Shown here: piece by piece, positions 9,077 to 17,843 of the stretch | Position numbering within the stretch: position 1 is the stretch's first letter | Layout: each line of letters opens with the position of its first letter | Assembly: GCA_017999985.1 (NCBI GenBank) | Contig: JAGNKU010000001.1 | Span: forward strand, 549,276 to 613,275 | Direction of reading: 5' to 3' | DNA length: 64,000 nt | Origin: Phycisphaerae bacterium | GTDB taxonomy: Bacteria > Planctomycetota > Phycisphaerae > UBA1845 > Fen-1342 | The notes under the pieces: generated by a model | The model's database searches: none | What the model was told of the DNA's origin: nothing | Seen by the model: only the letters and a program-made list of their open reading frames with translations | Translations under genes and position numbers: made by a program

Positions 9077-10303
9077 CTAGCTGCGAAAGAGGGAGAACAG
9101 GCGTTTCTTCGGCGACTCGTTGCTTTTCTCGGTGTCCGTGGACGCGCCGCTCGGTTGGCCGAGGGCGATCTCCTGGGCCATCTGCTGCAGCGCGGCCCGC
9201 AGCCGCGACTTGGGCGCGAAATCCGCGAGCGGCGTGCCGACGTTCACCGCCGTGCTCACCGTCTTCCAGTCCTCGGGCAACGTCCACTGCAGCTTGCGAT
9301 TGAGCGTCGTCTCGACGTCCCCCGGCTCGAGATACCCGGACTCGCGGTTGAAGCGATTGCACACCAGGCGCACCTGGTCGACGTTGTAACCGCCGCGCCG
9401 CAGCTCGTGCAGCAGCCGGTCCGCGTTGCGCACCGGCGGCACCAGCAGTTGCAGCACGAGCAGGTACAGATCGGTCATGTCGAAGACCGCCCGCGCGGAC
9501 GGGTCGATCCGTACCGGCCCGTCGACGACGACGAAATCGTAGTGTTCGAGCAGCGCGGCCAGCACGCCGGCGCAGTGCGCGGCGCTGATCCGTTCGGCCT
9601 GCTCAACGTCGTTGGGATGTGCGAGCACGTGCACGCCGCTGGGGTGCTTGACCATCACGCGCTCGATCATCTGGGCCTCGATGTGCTCGGGCGTCTCGCA
9701 CAGCTCCGCGATGGTGTAGGTGGGCTGCGCGTCCAGGAACATCGCGACCTGCCCAAAGCGGAAATCCAGGTCGACCACCGCCACCTTCGGCTTGCCCTGG
9801 CCGCCCGCCCAGTTCTCCAACTGCGCCAGCTCGACCGCCAGATTCGTCGCAATCGTGGTCGCGCCCACCCCGCCGCAGCAGCCGACGACCGGCAGCAGGC
9901 GCCCGGCCCGCCGGCCACCGGCAGGAGCTTCGTGCGCGACGCGCCGCAGGATCTCCGCCAGTTGCTCGGGCGGGAACGGCTTCCACAGCAGCTCGCGCAT
10001 GCCTGCCCGCATGGCGCGCATGACCAGCTCCGCGTCGCGGTCCTCGGTCATCGCGATGCTGGCCAGTTGGTCCTTGCGCGGCGTGAGCAGCGGCGCGACG
10101 ACTTCCATCATCGCCGCCGGGTTCGGGTCCAGGTGCAGCAGGACCACCTCGGCCGGGAACTGGTTGAGCGCCTGGACGAGCAGCGCGGGCTCGTCCACCT
10201 CGGCGACGATCTTGACGCCCTCGATGCTCAGCAGCAGCGAGCGCAGTTCCGGCGCGGCCTGCTCGTCGGTGTTGACGACGATGACCCGCACCGGCTTGCT
10301 CAC
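9077..10303 (-). CDS. cpaE: CpaE/TadZ-type pilus localisation ATPase
   Basis: A 408-residue protein with an atypical receiver-like domain (residues 5-125) joined to a ParA/MinD-type ATPase domain. The deviant P-loop is GGVGATT (144-150), without the lysines of classical MinD, as is usual in CpaE/TadZ. Downstream motifs KVAVVDLDFRFGQVAMFLD and YDFVVVDGP match the ParA fold. In Caulobacter and Aggregatibacter, CpaE/TadZ places the secretion apparatus at its cellular site. The C-terminus is a Ser/Lys-rich tail. A long hairpin precedes it at 10342-10386. Gene order supports the call. Confidence 0.92.
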   Translation of the reverse strand: MSKPVRVIVVNTDEQAAPELRSLLLSIEGVKIVAEVDEPALLVQALNQFPAEVVLLHLDPNPAAMMEVVAPLLTPRKDQLASIAMTEDRDAELVMRAMRAGMRELLWKPFPPEQLAEILRRVAHEAPAGGRRAGRLLPVVGCCGGVGATTIATNLAVELAQLENWAGGQGKPKVAVVDLDFRFGQVAMFLDAQPTYTIAELCETPEHIEAQMIERVMVKHPSGVHVLAHPNDVEQAERISAAHCAGVLAALLEHYDFVVVDGPVRIDPSARAVFDMTDLYLLVLQLLVPPVRNADRLLHELRRGGYNVDQVRLVCNRFNRESGYLEPGDVETTLNRKLQWTLPEDWKTVSTAVNVGTPLADFAPKSRLRAALQQMAQEIALGQPSGASTDTEKSNESPKKRLFSLFRS

Positions 10304-10341
10304 GGCTGTCGGACTCCTTCGTGGCCGGCCACCTGCACTCC

Positions 10342-10386
10342 GGCCGCCAGAACAGGGCCTGGTCTTCCAGCCCTGCTCTCGCGGCC
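10342..10386 (-). promoter_or_regulatory. strong two-part hairpin in the cpaE leader
   Basis: On the mRNA strand GGCCGC pairs with GCGGCC, then AGAGCAGGGC pairs with GCCCTGTTCT (one G-U), and an inner TGG/CCA stem closes an AAGA tetraloop. No T-tract follows, so it is not a simple terminator. It lies 39 bases before the cpaE ATG. A role in mRNA processing or stability within the Tad operon is an inference. Confidence 0.55.
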
Positions 10387-10471
10387 ACGGCGGCCCGGGT
10401 GTCGTGTCTCGCGATCGCTCGGGCCGGGCCGCAACCCCGACGGGCCGCGCCCCGCACCGGCGACCGAACGG

Positions 10472-12268
10472 CTACTCGATCAGCGCGACCGTGCGCTTTC
10501 CGCCCAGCGAGCGGAAGATCATGTCAAGCTGATCGGCATACTCCTCCGGCGTGCCTTCCGCGTGGAAGTGCTGACCGCCGGTCATCATCGCGATCTCGGC
10601 CATGAGATCGATATCGGCGTCACCGCTGACGCTGATCGTGTAGATGCGGATCCCCTGATCCGCGGCCAGTTGCGCCATCTCGCGCACGTAACTGAAAACG
10701 TTCTCCGTGAAGCCTTCGTACACGCCGTTCTCATTGACGTTCGGCTTGCCGTCGGACATCAGGACGATGACTTTCGCGGATGAGCTGCGGGCCCGCGCGG
10801 ACTGCAGCTCGGTGATGCCGGCCAGGATGCCGCCCCCGATGTTCGTGTAGCTGTTGTAATGGGCGGACTGCATGTGGTAGAGCCGCTCCGGCACCGCCTG
10901 GAGCTGATCCGTCAGGTCCACCTCGTGGCGGGTCGTCTGGGCGAAGACCTCCAGCGACATGTGGTCCAGGCTATCCAGCCCCACGATCACGTCGGTCATG
11001 GCCTGCACGGCGTCCTTCACGGCGCGCAGCGGCTGCTCGGGCGTCTGCCACAGGATGTTCGTCTGGTTGTACTGCGAGGCCGATTCGAGCAGGTAGTTGG
11101 TGAAGGTCTTCAGCCCGAAGCGGTAACGCAACGCGGAGTTGATCCCGGTCATCGCGTTCGAGCCGGTGACGTAGCTGATGTATCCGGACCACGTCCACGA
11201 GACCCGGTACTCGGGGTACGCGCGCCAGGTGAACTCGCCGGCCACGTTGTCTTCAACGCGGCTGTCGCCGTCGCCCCCGGGCGTGCCGCCCACCCGGCCG
11301 CTTTTCCAGGTCGCCAGGCCGAGGATCACCGCCGTGCGGTTGCGCCACTGGTTCGTGTAGCTGCCGTCCTGGGCCGCACTCGCCAGGCAGGAGATCTCGT
11401 CGGCCGAGTAGCCGCGCGCCGCGAGGCTGGCGAGTCCGGCGGCGTTCGTGAAGTTGTAGCCGCTGCGGCTGTACCACAGACCCGGGTCCGAGGCCGGATC
11501 ATACGTCTGCGGCACCACCGGGCTGCCCCACGTGTCCATCGCGCCGATGGTGGGGCCGAGGTCATCGGCGTACTCGGTTTCATCTTCCGCGCCGGGCACA
11601 TACGGCCGCGACGGCGCCGGACCATCCAGCGCGCACCAGATGTCGCGCAGGTTGATCTGCATGGCCGGCCGCGGGTCCCCCTGATCGCCATAGTAATCCT
11701 TGTAGTGCCGCAGCTCGCTGTCGTCATCCATCGAGCCCGACAGGTCGATCACCACCGCGATGTCACGCGGGATCAGCACGGCCGCGGCCCGCGCTTCGAG
11801 TTCGGTGCCGCTCTGCCCGAAGATCGGAGCAAACAGGAACGGCACGTGCACCGGCGCGGCGCCGTCCTCGCCCCCCACCCGTCGCACGGTCACGCGGACC
11901 GCGTCGTAGTTGGAGCTGCCCGGCTCAAACTGAAACTTGCCCGTCGCCGGGTCCAATATCGCCCGGCCGAACTCGACATCCTGACTCAGCACCGCTGGCG
12001 GCTGGCCGCCCACCGCGTTCTGGCTGGCGTACAAGTTCGCCGCCGCCACCGCAGCCGCCTGCGGATCTCCCCTTTGGTAGTTGCCGACCAGTTCCATCGC
12101 CGCCGCCAGCGCCGCGGCGTCCGCCGCGACCTGCAGTTCGGTCTGCGCAGTGCGCAGGCTCCCGATGTCGAGCACCAGCGCCCCCATTCCCAGGATGACC
12201 GCCGAGCAGACTACCACTTGCACCACCACGGTTCCGCTACGCCGATGGCTGCATCGCGCACGGTACAT
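10472..12268 (-). CDS. TadG-like pilus protein with von Willebrand A domain
   Basis: A 598-residue protein. Residues 10-60 are the TadE/TadG N-terminus: a basic start, one membrane helix (VVVQVVVCSAVILGMGALVLDIGS) and the TELQVAADAAALAAA segment. A VWA domain starts near residue 168, with the MIDAS motif DLSGS (D175, S177, S179) and a later VIVLMSDGKPNVNENG block. It likely acts as an envelope-anchored Tad minor protein whose metal-binding domain contacts other proteins. Its N-terminus is closely similar to the two genes upstream, which lack VWA. The GGAAAGGAGCGTGTC leader gives a good start at 12268. Confidence 0.88.
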   Translation of the reverse strand: MYRARCSHRRSGTVVVQVVVCSAVILGMGALVLDIGSLRTAQTELQVAADAAALAAAMELVGNYQRGDPQAAAVAAANLYASQNAVGGQPPAVLSQDVEFGRAILDPATGKFQFEPGSSNYDAVRVTVRRVGGEDGAAPVHVPFLFAPIFGQSGTELEARAAAVLIPRDIAVVIDLSGSMDDDSELRHYKDYYGDQGDPRPAMQINLRDIWCALDGPAPSRPYVPGAEDETEYADDLGPTIGAMDTWGSPVVPQTYDPASDPGLWYSRSGYNFTNAAGLASLAARGYSADEISCLASAAQDGSYTNQWRNRTAVILGLATWKSGRVGGTPGGDGDSRVEDNVAGEFTWRAYPEYRVSWTWSGYISYVTGSNAMTGINSALRYRFGLKTFTNYLLESASQYNQTNILWQTPEQPLRAVKDAVQAMTDVIVGLDSLDHMSLEVFAQTTRHEVDLTDQLQAVPERLYHMQSAHYNSYTNIGGGILAGITELQSARARSSSAKVIVLMSDGKPNVNENGVYEGFTENVFSYVREMAQLAADQGIRIYTISVSGDADIDLMAEIAMMTGGQHFHAEGTPEEYADQLDMIFRSLGGKRTVALIE

Positions 12269-12323
12269 GACACGCTCCTTTCCCTCTCAAAGCGTCCGGT
12301 CAATCACGATCTGTCCCGAACAT

Positions 12324-12369
12324 CCCGGCTTGGGCAGGACGGTACCGCGCTCTGCCCCTGCCCGCCGGG
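12324..12369 (-). promoter_or_regulatory. conserved intergenic hairpin A of the TadG cluster
   Basis: On the mRNA strand CCCGGC pairs with GCCGGG, and GGGCAGG pairs with CCTGCCC, with a two-base bulge (AA) on the 3' side. It begins exactly 18 bases after the preceding stop codon. The homologous element at 13584-13629 sits at the same 18-base distance and keeps the pairing despite base changes. Confidence 0.6.
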
Positions 12370-12387
12370 CTACAGCAGCATCACCTC

Positions 12388-13527
12388 CTAACGCACGATT
12401 CGCAGCGCACCCACCTGCCCATTGCTGGAAGGTGCGTCATGATGCACGACCACCCCCGGGCCGGTGTACGCCACCGGCTGGATCAGCAATCGCTTGTGGT
12501 TCGGGTTGCCGTGCAGGTCAATCGTCATCACGCGGCCGAAGCGCAGGTCCACGATCCGGTACACCGCGTTCGCGCCGTTGCCCGTCACCTGGTCGTGCAA
12601 AAAGAACCCGATTACATCCCCGATGCGCTGCTCGACCGCATCCGACAGGCCGACCTTCAGTCCGGGCGTGCCGGTAATGTTGTACGTCGTCGGCTGGCCA
12701 GCACTGTCATAAAACGTCAGCTCTGACGTGCCGATCTCCAACTCCAAGTCCGCCGCCGTGACGCCGTACAGGATTTGCTCCTCCAGCGCCGGCACCCCAT
12801 GGTTGGGCGTACCGATGTTGAGCAGACCGAAATTGCCGGGGGCGTTGTCCCAGTACGGATAAAGCTTGACTTCGCGGACGTCATCCGCAGTTTCCAGCAC
12901 GATGTCGCTGTCACTGTCGTAGGAGTACTCGTCCGGCCCGTTCTCCAGCATGTCGGCGTAAACATCGCGGTGGATCGTGAAGGGCACCAGCGGCCCGTAT
13001 TGCGTGGTCTGCCGGTAGCCGGCGAAGCGGTCGTCGAATGCGGCGATCGCGCTGGCCCCCACGCCGCCCTCCGCGAACCCCAGAATCCTGGCGAAATTGT
13101 GGACCACCGCGCCATTGCTGCTGCCGTCCGTCCGCCGGGCGAGCACCCGGACGGCGTTGAACCGCGCATCGCCCGAGGTGTCGAGCGGCGCCGCCGGGTT
13201 GTCCAGGTCCAGTGTGCCGGCGACTACATCGGCGGCGTCCAGCAGCGTGGGCTGGCCCAGCGTCACGTTGAGCGCCGCGTAGGCCTGGGCCCGCTGGATC
13301 GCGATATTCCGCAGGTCGTTGCTCTGCAACAGACCCGCGTTCTCGAGGTAAACCGAAGCGCCCGCCAGCGCGCCTGCATCCGCCGAGCGCTGCAGCTCTG
13401 TGCGGGCGAGATGGAGTTGGGCGATGTCCAGCGCCAGCGCGCAGAATCCGAGCAGGACCGTTGAGCAGACGACGACCTGCACCACCACGGTGCCGACCCG
13501 GCGGTGGTTACGTCGCGCACGGTACAT
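12388..13527 (-). CDS. TadE/TadG-like pilus protein, tandem paralogue 2
   Basis: A 379-residue protein. The ATG at 13527 was chosen because AAGGAG lies nine bases upstream and the frame then opens with MYRARRNHRRVGTVVVQ, matching the VWA paralogue's N-terminus; an upstream extension has no such support. A single membrane helix (VVCSTVLLGFCALALDIA) is followed by TELQRSADAGALAGAS, the TadG signature. The rest is a soluble domain of unknown function ending in GQVGALRIVR. It is clearly a tandem copy of the gene at 13648-14808, with the same ending and domain order. It probably forms part of the envelope portion of the Tad apparatus. Confidence 0.85.
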   Translation of the reverse strand: MYRARRNHRRVGTVVVQVVVCSTVLLGFCALALDIAQLHLARTELQRSADAGALAGASVYLENAGLLQSNDLRNIAIQRAQAYAALNVTLGQPTLLDAADVVAGTLDLDNPAAPLDTSGDARFNAVRVLARRTDGSSNGAVVHNFARILGFAEGGVGASAIAAFDDRFAGYRQTTQYGPLVPFTIHRDVYADMLENGPDEYSYDSDSDIVLETADDVREVKLYPYWDNAPGNFGLLNIGTPNHGVPALEEQILYGVTAADLELEIGTSELTFYDSAGQPTTYNITGTPGLKVGLSDAVEQRIGDVIGFFLHDQVTGNGANAVYRIVDLRFGRVMTIDLHGNPNHKRLLIQPVAYTGPGVVVHHDAPSSNGQVGALRIVR

Positions 13528-13583
13528 GAGTGGCTCCTTTTCCTGGGTCCGCGTCCGGGGGGTCGGCGATTTCGCCCGGACAG

Positions 13584-13629
13584 CCCGGCCAGAGCACTGC
13601 CGTACAGCGTTGTGCCTCTGCTCGCCGGG
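13584..13629 (-). promoter_or_regulatory. conserved intergenic hairpin B of the TadG cluster
   Basis: The same layout as the hairpin at 12324-12369: outer CCCGGC/GCCGGG, a two-base bulge (TG), inner GAGCA/TGCTC. Relative to that copy the second inner pair changed from G-C to A-T on both sides, a compensatory change. It also begins 18 bases after the preceding stop. Confidence 0.6.
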
Positions 13630-13647
13630 TAACAACGGATCATCCTC

Positions 13648-14808
13648 CTAGCGTACGATTCGCAAAGCACCCACCTGCCCGCGGCTGGAGGGTGCGTAGT
13701 CATGAACCACCACGCCCGGGCCGGTGTACGCCACCGGCTGAATCACGAGCCGCTTGGTCTTCGGGGAGCCGGTCAGGTCGATATGCATGATCCGCCCAAA
13801 ACGCATGTCGACGATGTGGTAGATCGCGTTCTGGCCGTCCAGGGTCACCGCGTCGTGCAGGAAAAACCCGACGACGTCGCCCATACGGGCGATGACGGAG
13901 TCCTCCATCGTTACCTTCAGACCGGGTGAGCCGGTAATGTTGTAAGCGATGGGCTGGCCGTTGGGGCCGACAAAAGTCAACTCCGAGGTCCCGATTTCCG
14001 CCTCCAGGTCAGCCGCCGACACGCCGTCGAGAATCTGTTGTTCCAGAAACGTACTGCCCTGGTTGCCGGTGCCGATGTTCAGCACGCCGAAGTTGCCGGC
14101 GCCGTCGCCTTCGCCACTCAGCTTGTACGGGTAGAGATGCACCTCAACGACGTTGTCAGTCCCGTCGTGCACCTGGTCCGCGCTGTGGTCGTAATAGAAC
14201 TGATCGGGTCCGTTCAGCAGTTGCTGGTTGTAGATGTCCCGGTAAATCGTGAACGGGAGCACCAGGTTACACTCCTCGGTCACCCGGTAGCCGCCAAAAC
14301 GATCGTCGAACGCCGCCGTCGCCCAGGCCGTGACGTCGCCCTGGTTGAAGCCGAGGATCTTCGCGAAGCTGAACACGACCGCGCCGTTGGCGCTGTCCGA
14401 CGTCCGGCGGACCAGCACCTGCACGGCGTTGAAACGGTTCGCGCCCGAGGTGTCCAGGGCCGCCTGCGGGTTCTGCCAGTTCAGCGTTCCCGCCACCACG
14501 TCGGCCGGCTCCACGAACGTCGGTGCCCCCAGCGTCAGGTTTGACTGCGAGAACTGCAGGGCCCGCTGGTACGCCAACGCGCCGAGGGTGTCGCTCTGGA
14601 TCAGTCCTTCGTCCTCGGCATACGCCGACGCGCCCGCCAGCGCCGCCGCATCAGCGCTGCGCTGCAGCTCCGTCCGGGCCAGGTGCATCTGGCCGATGTC
14701 CAGCACCAGGGCGCACAGCCCGATCAGCACCGTCGAGCACACGGCTACCTGCGCCACCACGGCCGCTCGCCGTGGCTGGCGCCGCAGAAATCGATGTTTG
14801 GTTTGCAT
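13648..14808 (-). CDS. TadE/TadG-like pilus protein, tandem paralogue 1
   Basis: A 386-residue protein with a basic N-terminus (MQTKHRFLRRQPRR), one membrane helix near residues 17-40, and TELQRSADAAALAGAS at about 43-58. The C-terminal domain of about 330 residues parallels paralogue 2 throughout and ends in the same GQVGALRIVR. The ATG at 14808 has GGAGGT seven bases upstream, and that Shine-Dalgarno abuts a perfect hairpin at 14821-14839. The pair probably arose by tandem duplication; divergence is now considerable. The function is inferred from the locus and N-terminus; the large domain has no recognised motif. Confidence 0.85.
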   Translation of the reverse strand: MQTKHRFLRRQPRRAAVVAQVAVCSTVLIGLCALVLDIGQMHLARTELQRSADAAALAGASAYAEDEGLIQSDTLGALAYQRALQFSQSNLTLGAPTFVEPADVVAGTLNWQNPQAALDTSGANRFNAVQVLVRRTSDSANGAVVFSFAKILGFNQGDVTAWATAAFDDRFGGYRVTEECNLVLPFTIYRDIYNQQLLNGPDQFYYDHSADQVHDGTDNVVEVHLYPYKLSGEGDGAGNFGVLNIGTGNQGSTFLEQQILDGVSAADLEAEIGTSELTFVGPNGQPIAYNITGSPGLKVTMEDSVIARMGDVVGFFLHDAVTLDGQNAIYHIVDMRFGRIMHIDLTGSPKTKRLVIQPVAYTGPGVVVHDYAPSSRGQVGALRIVR

Positions 14809-14820
14809 CTCTCTACCTCC

Positions 14821-14839
14821 AACAGGCCCCCGGCCTGTT
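14821..14839 (-). promoter_or_regulatory. perfect hairpin directly abutting a Shine-Dalgarno
   Basis: AACAGGCC and GGCCTGTT pair around a three-base loop, and the next six bases on the mRNA are GGAGGT, the ribosome-binding site of the gene starting at 14808. Such a placement could block exonucleases or set translation efficiency. The function is an inference. Confidence 0.5.
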
Positions 14840-15033
14840 TTCGCGAACCCGAAGCCGGCTCGACGGCAGGCCGCGTGTCGCCGGCCTCCGGCCGCCGCGG
14901 CGTATCGGGACTGTGCCGATGCCGTCCGACCGCGGGGTCATCGGTGTGGCCGCAGTGAAACCGCGGCTGGCCGGCGCCCCCGGTCGCGCCCGCCAGCGCC
15001 GTACTGCACCTCGGCTCACCCACACCGTCATGC

Positions 15034-16593
15034 CTAAGATCCTTCCTTGCTGCCGGCCAGGCCCATCGGCCCGCGCAGCCGTAGCGCCGCGCTGTCGCCC
15101 ACCCGCTTGGGCTTGGGCGTCGGCTCGGCGGCCTTGTCGTTGCCGTTCGCGGCGCCGTTCGCGGGCGTCTGCCCCTCGAGCTGGCCCAGGCCGAACAGCT
15201 CCCAGTCGTTCGGCGGCCGGTGATCGGCGCCGGGCAGATACGTGACCTGGTCGGGGTTGAGCGGTGCGACCAGCTCCGGCGTCACCAGCACGACCAGCTC
15301 CGTCTGGCTGGATTGATAGTTGACCGAGCTGAACAGCGCCCCGATGACGGGCACGTCGCCCAGCGCGGGGACCTTCGAGCTGGTTGCGCGGCTCCGCTCG
15401 CTGAGCAGTCCGCCGACGGCGAACGTCTGCCCCGAGCCGAGTTCGACCACGGTGTCGACGCGGCGCTGGGTGAGACCCGGGACCACGTAGCCGCCGATGG
15501 TCACGGCGGTGCTGTAGTCCGGTTCGCTCACCTCGGGCGAGACCTTGAGGCGGATGAGATCGTCGCTGAGGACCGTGGGCGTGAAGCGCATCCGCACGCC
15601 GAACTCACGGAACTCGACGGTGATCGAATTGTTGTTGCCGCCCTGCGGGACGGGGATGGGAAACTCACCGCCGGCGAGGAACGTGGCTTCCTGTCCGCTA
15701 ACGGCCACCAGGTTGGGCTCGGCGAGCACCTGCAGCAGGCCGTTCTCGCGCAGGGCCTGGATGAAGACCTGCATCTGCACGCGCGGGAACCCGATCGAGA
15801 GCGTCGGGGTGGCCGTGAGGTTCATCGTCTGCGTGCCGAAGGGAATCCGGCCCGTCGCCGAGTAGCCGTCGACCGCGCTGATGTCCACGGGGTTGATGCC
15901 GCCAAGGTTGGAGACGCCGAAGGCATCGGCGAAGTCATCGCCGGCCAGCCAGCCGTTGAAGCCGAGCTGGCGCGTCGCGGACCGGTTCAGCTCCGCGACG
16001 GTGCAGCGCAGCAGGACCTGGTAGACGCCGGCGACGCGCATCTGGTTGATGACCTGGCGCGAGTAGATCTGGGCGACCTGCAGGATGCGCTCGGCCGACT
16101 CGGCATCCGGCACGGTGCCGGACAGCACCACCGCGTCCATGAGCGCGGAGACCTCGACCCGGGCGCGGGGGACGAGCGCGCGGATGCTGGCGGCCAGGCG
16201 TTCGAGGTCCAGGTCGACCGCCACCGTGAACGTCTGCTGCGCGCCGCCATCCACGGTCGCGACGAGCTGCGTCGTCCCGAAGGCCTTGCCGTTCACGAGG
16301 ATCTGGTTCGGCGCGGTCGCGGTCACGTCCGCGATCTCCGGGTTGGCCAGGTGCACTTCACGCACCGGCTGGCTGAAGTCGACGAGCGCCGCCTGGTTCA
16401 CGGGGACGCTGATCAACTGCGACTGCCCGCGGGCCTGGCGCACCCGGATCTGCAGGCCCTCCGCGGTCGGCGGGGCTGCGGGCGGCGCGGCGGGCTGGGC
16501 CCGCGCTGCGGAGACGCCCAGGAGCGCGACGACTCCCCACACTGTTAGCAGTGAGCACCGGCGAATTTCGGCGATAGCAGTGGGCACGTTCAT
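15034..16593 (-). CDS. cpaC: CpaC/RcpA-type Tad secretin
   Basis: A 519-residue outer-membrane secretin through which the Flp pilus leaves the cell. An N-terminal signal sequence ends near AARAQPAAPP. Residues about 50-115 are the pilus-assembly N-domain (QSQLISVPVNQAALVDFS, VREVHLANPEIADVTA), followed by a BON-like region. The secretin domain runs from about 255 to 430 and contains VGGLLSERSRA and the signature VPALGDVPVIGALFSS. The C-terminal tail is Pro/Ala/Lys-rich. Its ATG overlaps the cpaB stop as ATGA, so translation is probably coupled. Confidence 0.95.
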   Translation of the reverse strand: MNVPTAIAEIRRCSLLTVWGVVALLGVSAARAQPAAPPAAPPTAEGLQIRVRQARGQSQLISVPVNQAALVDFSQPVREVHLANPEIADVTATAPNQILVNGKAFGTTQLVATVDGGAQQTFTVAVDLDLERLAASIRALVPRARVEVSALMDAVVLSGTVPDAESAERILQVAQIYSRQVINQMRVAGVYQVLLRCTVAELNRSATRQLGFNGWLAGDDFADAFGVSNLGGINPVDISAVDGYSATGRIPFGTQTMNLTATPTLSIGFPRVQMQVFIQALRENGLLQVLAEPNLVAVSGQEATFLAGGEFPIPVPQGGNNNSITVEFREFGVRMRFTPTVLSDDLIRLKVSPEVSEPDYSTAVTIGGYVVPGLTQRRVDTVVELGSGQTFAVGGLLSERSRATSSKVPALGDVPVIGALFSSVNYQSSQTELVVLVTPELVAPLNPDQVTYLPGADHRPPNDWELFGLGQLEGQTPANGAANGNDKAAEPTPKPKRVGDSAALRLRGPMGLAGSKEGS

Positions 16594-17729
16594 TCTGAGA
16601 ACTCCTCGGTCTCATCGGGTTCGGTCTGGTTGCTGTCCGGCGTGTCGCTCGCTTCGACGGGCGGGCTCGGCGGCGCGGGCTGCGGCGGCTGGGCCGGCGC
16701 AGGCTGCGGCGGTGCCGGCGGTGCGGCCGGCGCCGGACGCGGCGCGGCGACCGCCCCGCGCGCCTCGATCACCCGCTCGCTCGAATTGCGATCCTTGAAG
16801 GCCACGACCTCTTCGGACTTGCCACGGTAAATGTGCAGGCGCCACGGCTCCGGCTGCGGCTCCACCGCCGCCAGCGCGGCGCGCTCGCCGAGCTTGTCGA
16901 ACAGGCCGCGGACGAACTCCAGCGCGGGGCTCGGTCCCGGCGGCGGCGCGGGCTGGGGCGCGGGCTCGGCCTTGGCTTCCGGCTCCTCATCGCCCAGCAG
17001 TTCGCCGTCGCTGACGCTGGCCGGGTCGTCGAGCGTCACGTTGTCCTCAGAGCCGCGCAGGCTCAGCTTGACGCGTCCCTCCTGCTCGGTCAGCAGCAGC
17101 CTGGGCACGTCCTCGGGCTTCACGAACAGCGTCACCGCCCGGATCATGCGGCTCGGGTCGACCTTCGGCTTCGGGCCCACGCCATCCTCCTCGCGCGACG
17201 TGTCGGGGCTGAGCCGCTGGCCCACCGCGGCCACCTCGGCATTCTCGATGATCGTCTTGGCGATGGTCTCGGTGCGGCCGTTGCGGCGCACCTTGAATGA
17301 ACCCACCACGTCCACGAAACAGCCTGGCTCGATGTTGTAGTCCACACCCGAGCCGGCATCGATCTTCACCGCGATCGCGCGATACCCCGGCTTCACCAGG
17401 ATGCCCGGCCGGCTCCCCGGCGGCGCCAGCATCTCCTCCAGAATCGGCAGGCCGGCCGGCGCCGTCACGCAGGGCACGCGTCCGATCAAGTTCTCTTTCT
17501 TCTGGAACGACCCCGCCGGCACCAGCTCCGTCGGGTATTCCACGGCCTTCAGGAGCTGCTCGGTGATCGCCGTCCCGCGCGAGATGTTCTCGCGGGCCGC
17601 CAGCAGCCTCACTTTGGCCGTGGGCCGCTGCGTCGCACGCGCGTTCTTGAGGGTGTTGATCCCCAGGAAGAGAGCCAGGCCACCAATGCCCAGCCCGGCG
17701 GCCAGCGGTATCAGGGCTTTCGCGTTCAT
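16590..17729 (-). CDS. cpaB: CpaB/RcpC-type pilus assembly protein
   Basis: A 379-residue periplasmic partner of the Tad secretin. The ATG at 17729 was chosen because GGAAGGA lies close upstream and the protein then starts with a membrane segment (ALIPLAAGLGIGGLALFLG). A SAF domain follows at about residues 30-95 (VRLLAARENISRGTAIT, GRVPCVTAPAGLPI), then the RcpC domain with YRAIAVKIDAGSGVDYNIEP and GCFVDVVGSF. The last 45 residues are almost only Pro and Ala, a likely extended linker. The stop overlaps the cpaC start (ATGA). Confidence 0.94.
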   Translation of the reverse strand: MNAKALIPLAAGLGIGGLALFLGINTLKNARATQRPTAKVRLLAARENISRGTAITEQLLKAVEYPTELVPAGSFQKKENLIGRVPCVTAPAGLPILEEMLAPPGSRPGILVKPGYRAIAVKIDAGSGVDYNIEPGCFVDVVGSFKVRRNGRTETIAKTIIENAEVAAVGQRLSPDTSREEDGVGPKPKVDPSRMIRAVTLFVKPEDVPRLLLTEQEGRVKLSLRGSEDNVTLDDPASVSDGELLGDEEPEAKAEPAPQPAPPPGPSPALEFVRGLFDKLGERAALAAVEPQPEPWRLHIYRGKSEEVVAFKDRNSSERVIEARGAVAAPRPAPAAPPAPPQPAPAQPPQPAPPSPPVEASDTPDSNQTEPDETEEFSE

Positions 17730-17792
17730 CGTTGTCCTTCCTCGCGCGACTCCCGGGTCGCGCCTATGCCGCCGCGCGGGCCGATCGACGGC

Positions 17793-17843
17793 CGGGGCGG
17801 CCTGAGCCAAACAAGCACCTGGTCGGCCGGTCGGGCCGCCCCG
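17793..17843 (-). promoter_or_regulatory. 10-bp stem immediately after the tadE stop codon
   Basis: On the mRNA strand CGGGGCGGCC starts directly after the TAG of tadE and pairs with GGCCGCCCCG 31 bases later. There is no T-tract. It belongs to the set of stable stems that punctuate this operon. Confidence 0.5.

Noticed and set aside
12370-12390. Mini-ORF (ATG CTG CTG TAG) after a perfect GGAGG in the TadG spacer
   Set aside because: Three codons only, and the equivalent spacer at 13630 does not conserve it; the Shine-Dalgarno-like bases may be chance next to the stop.
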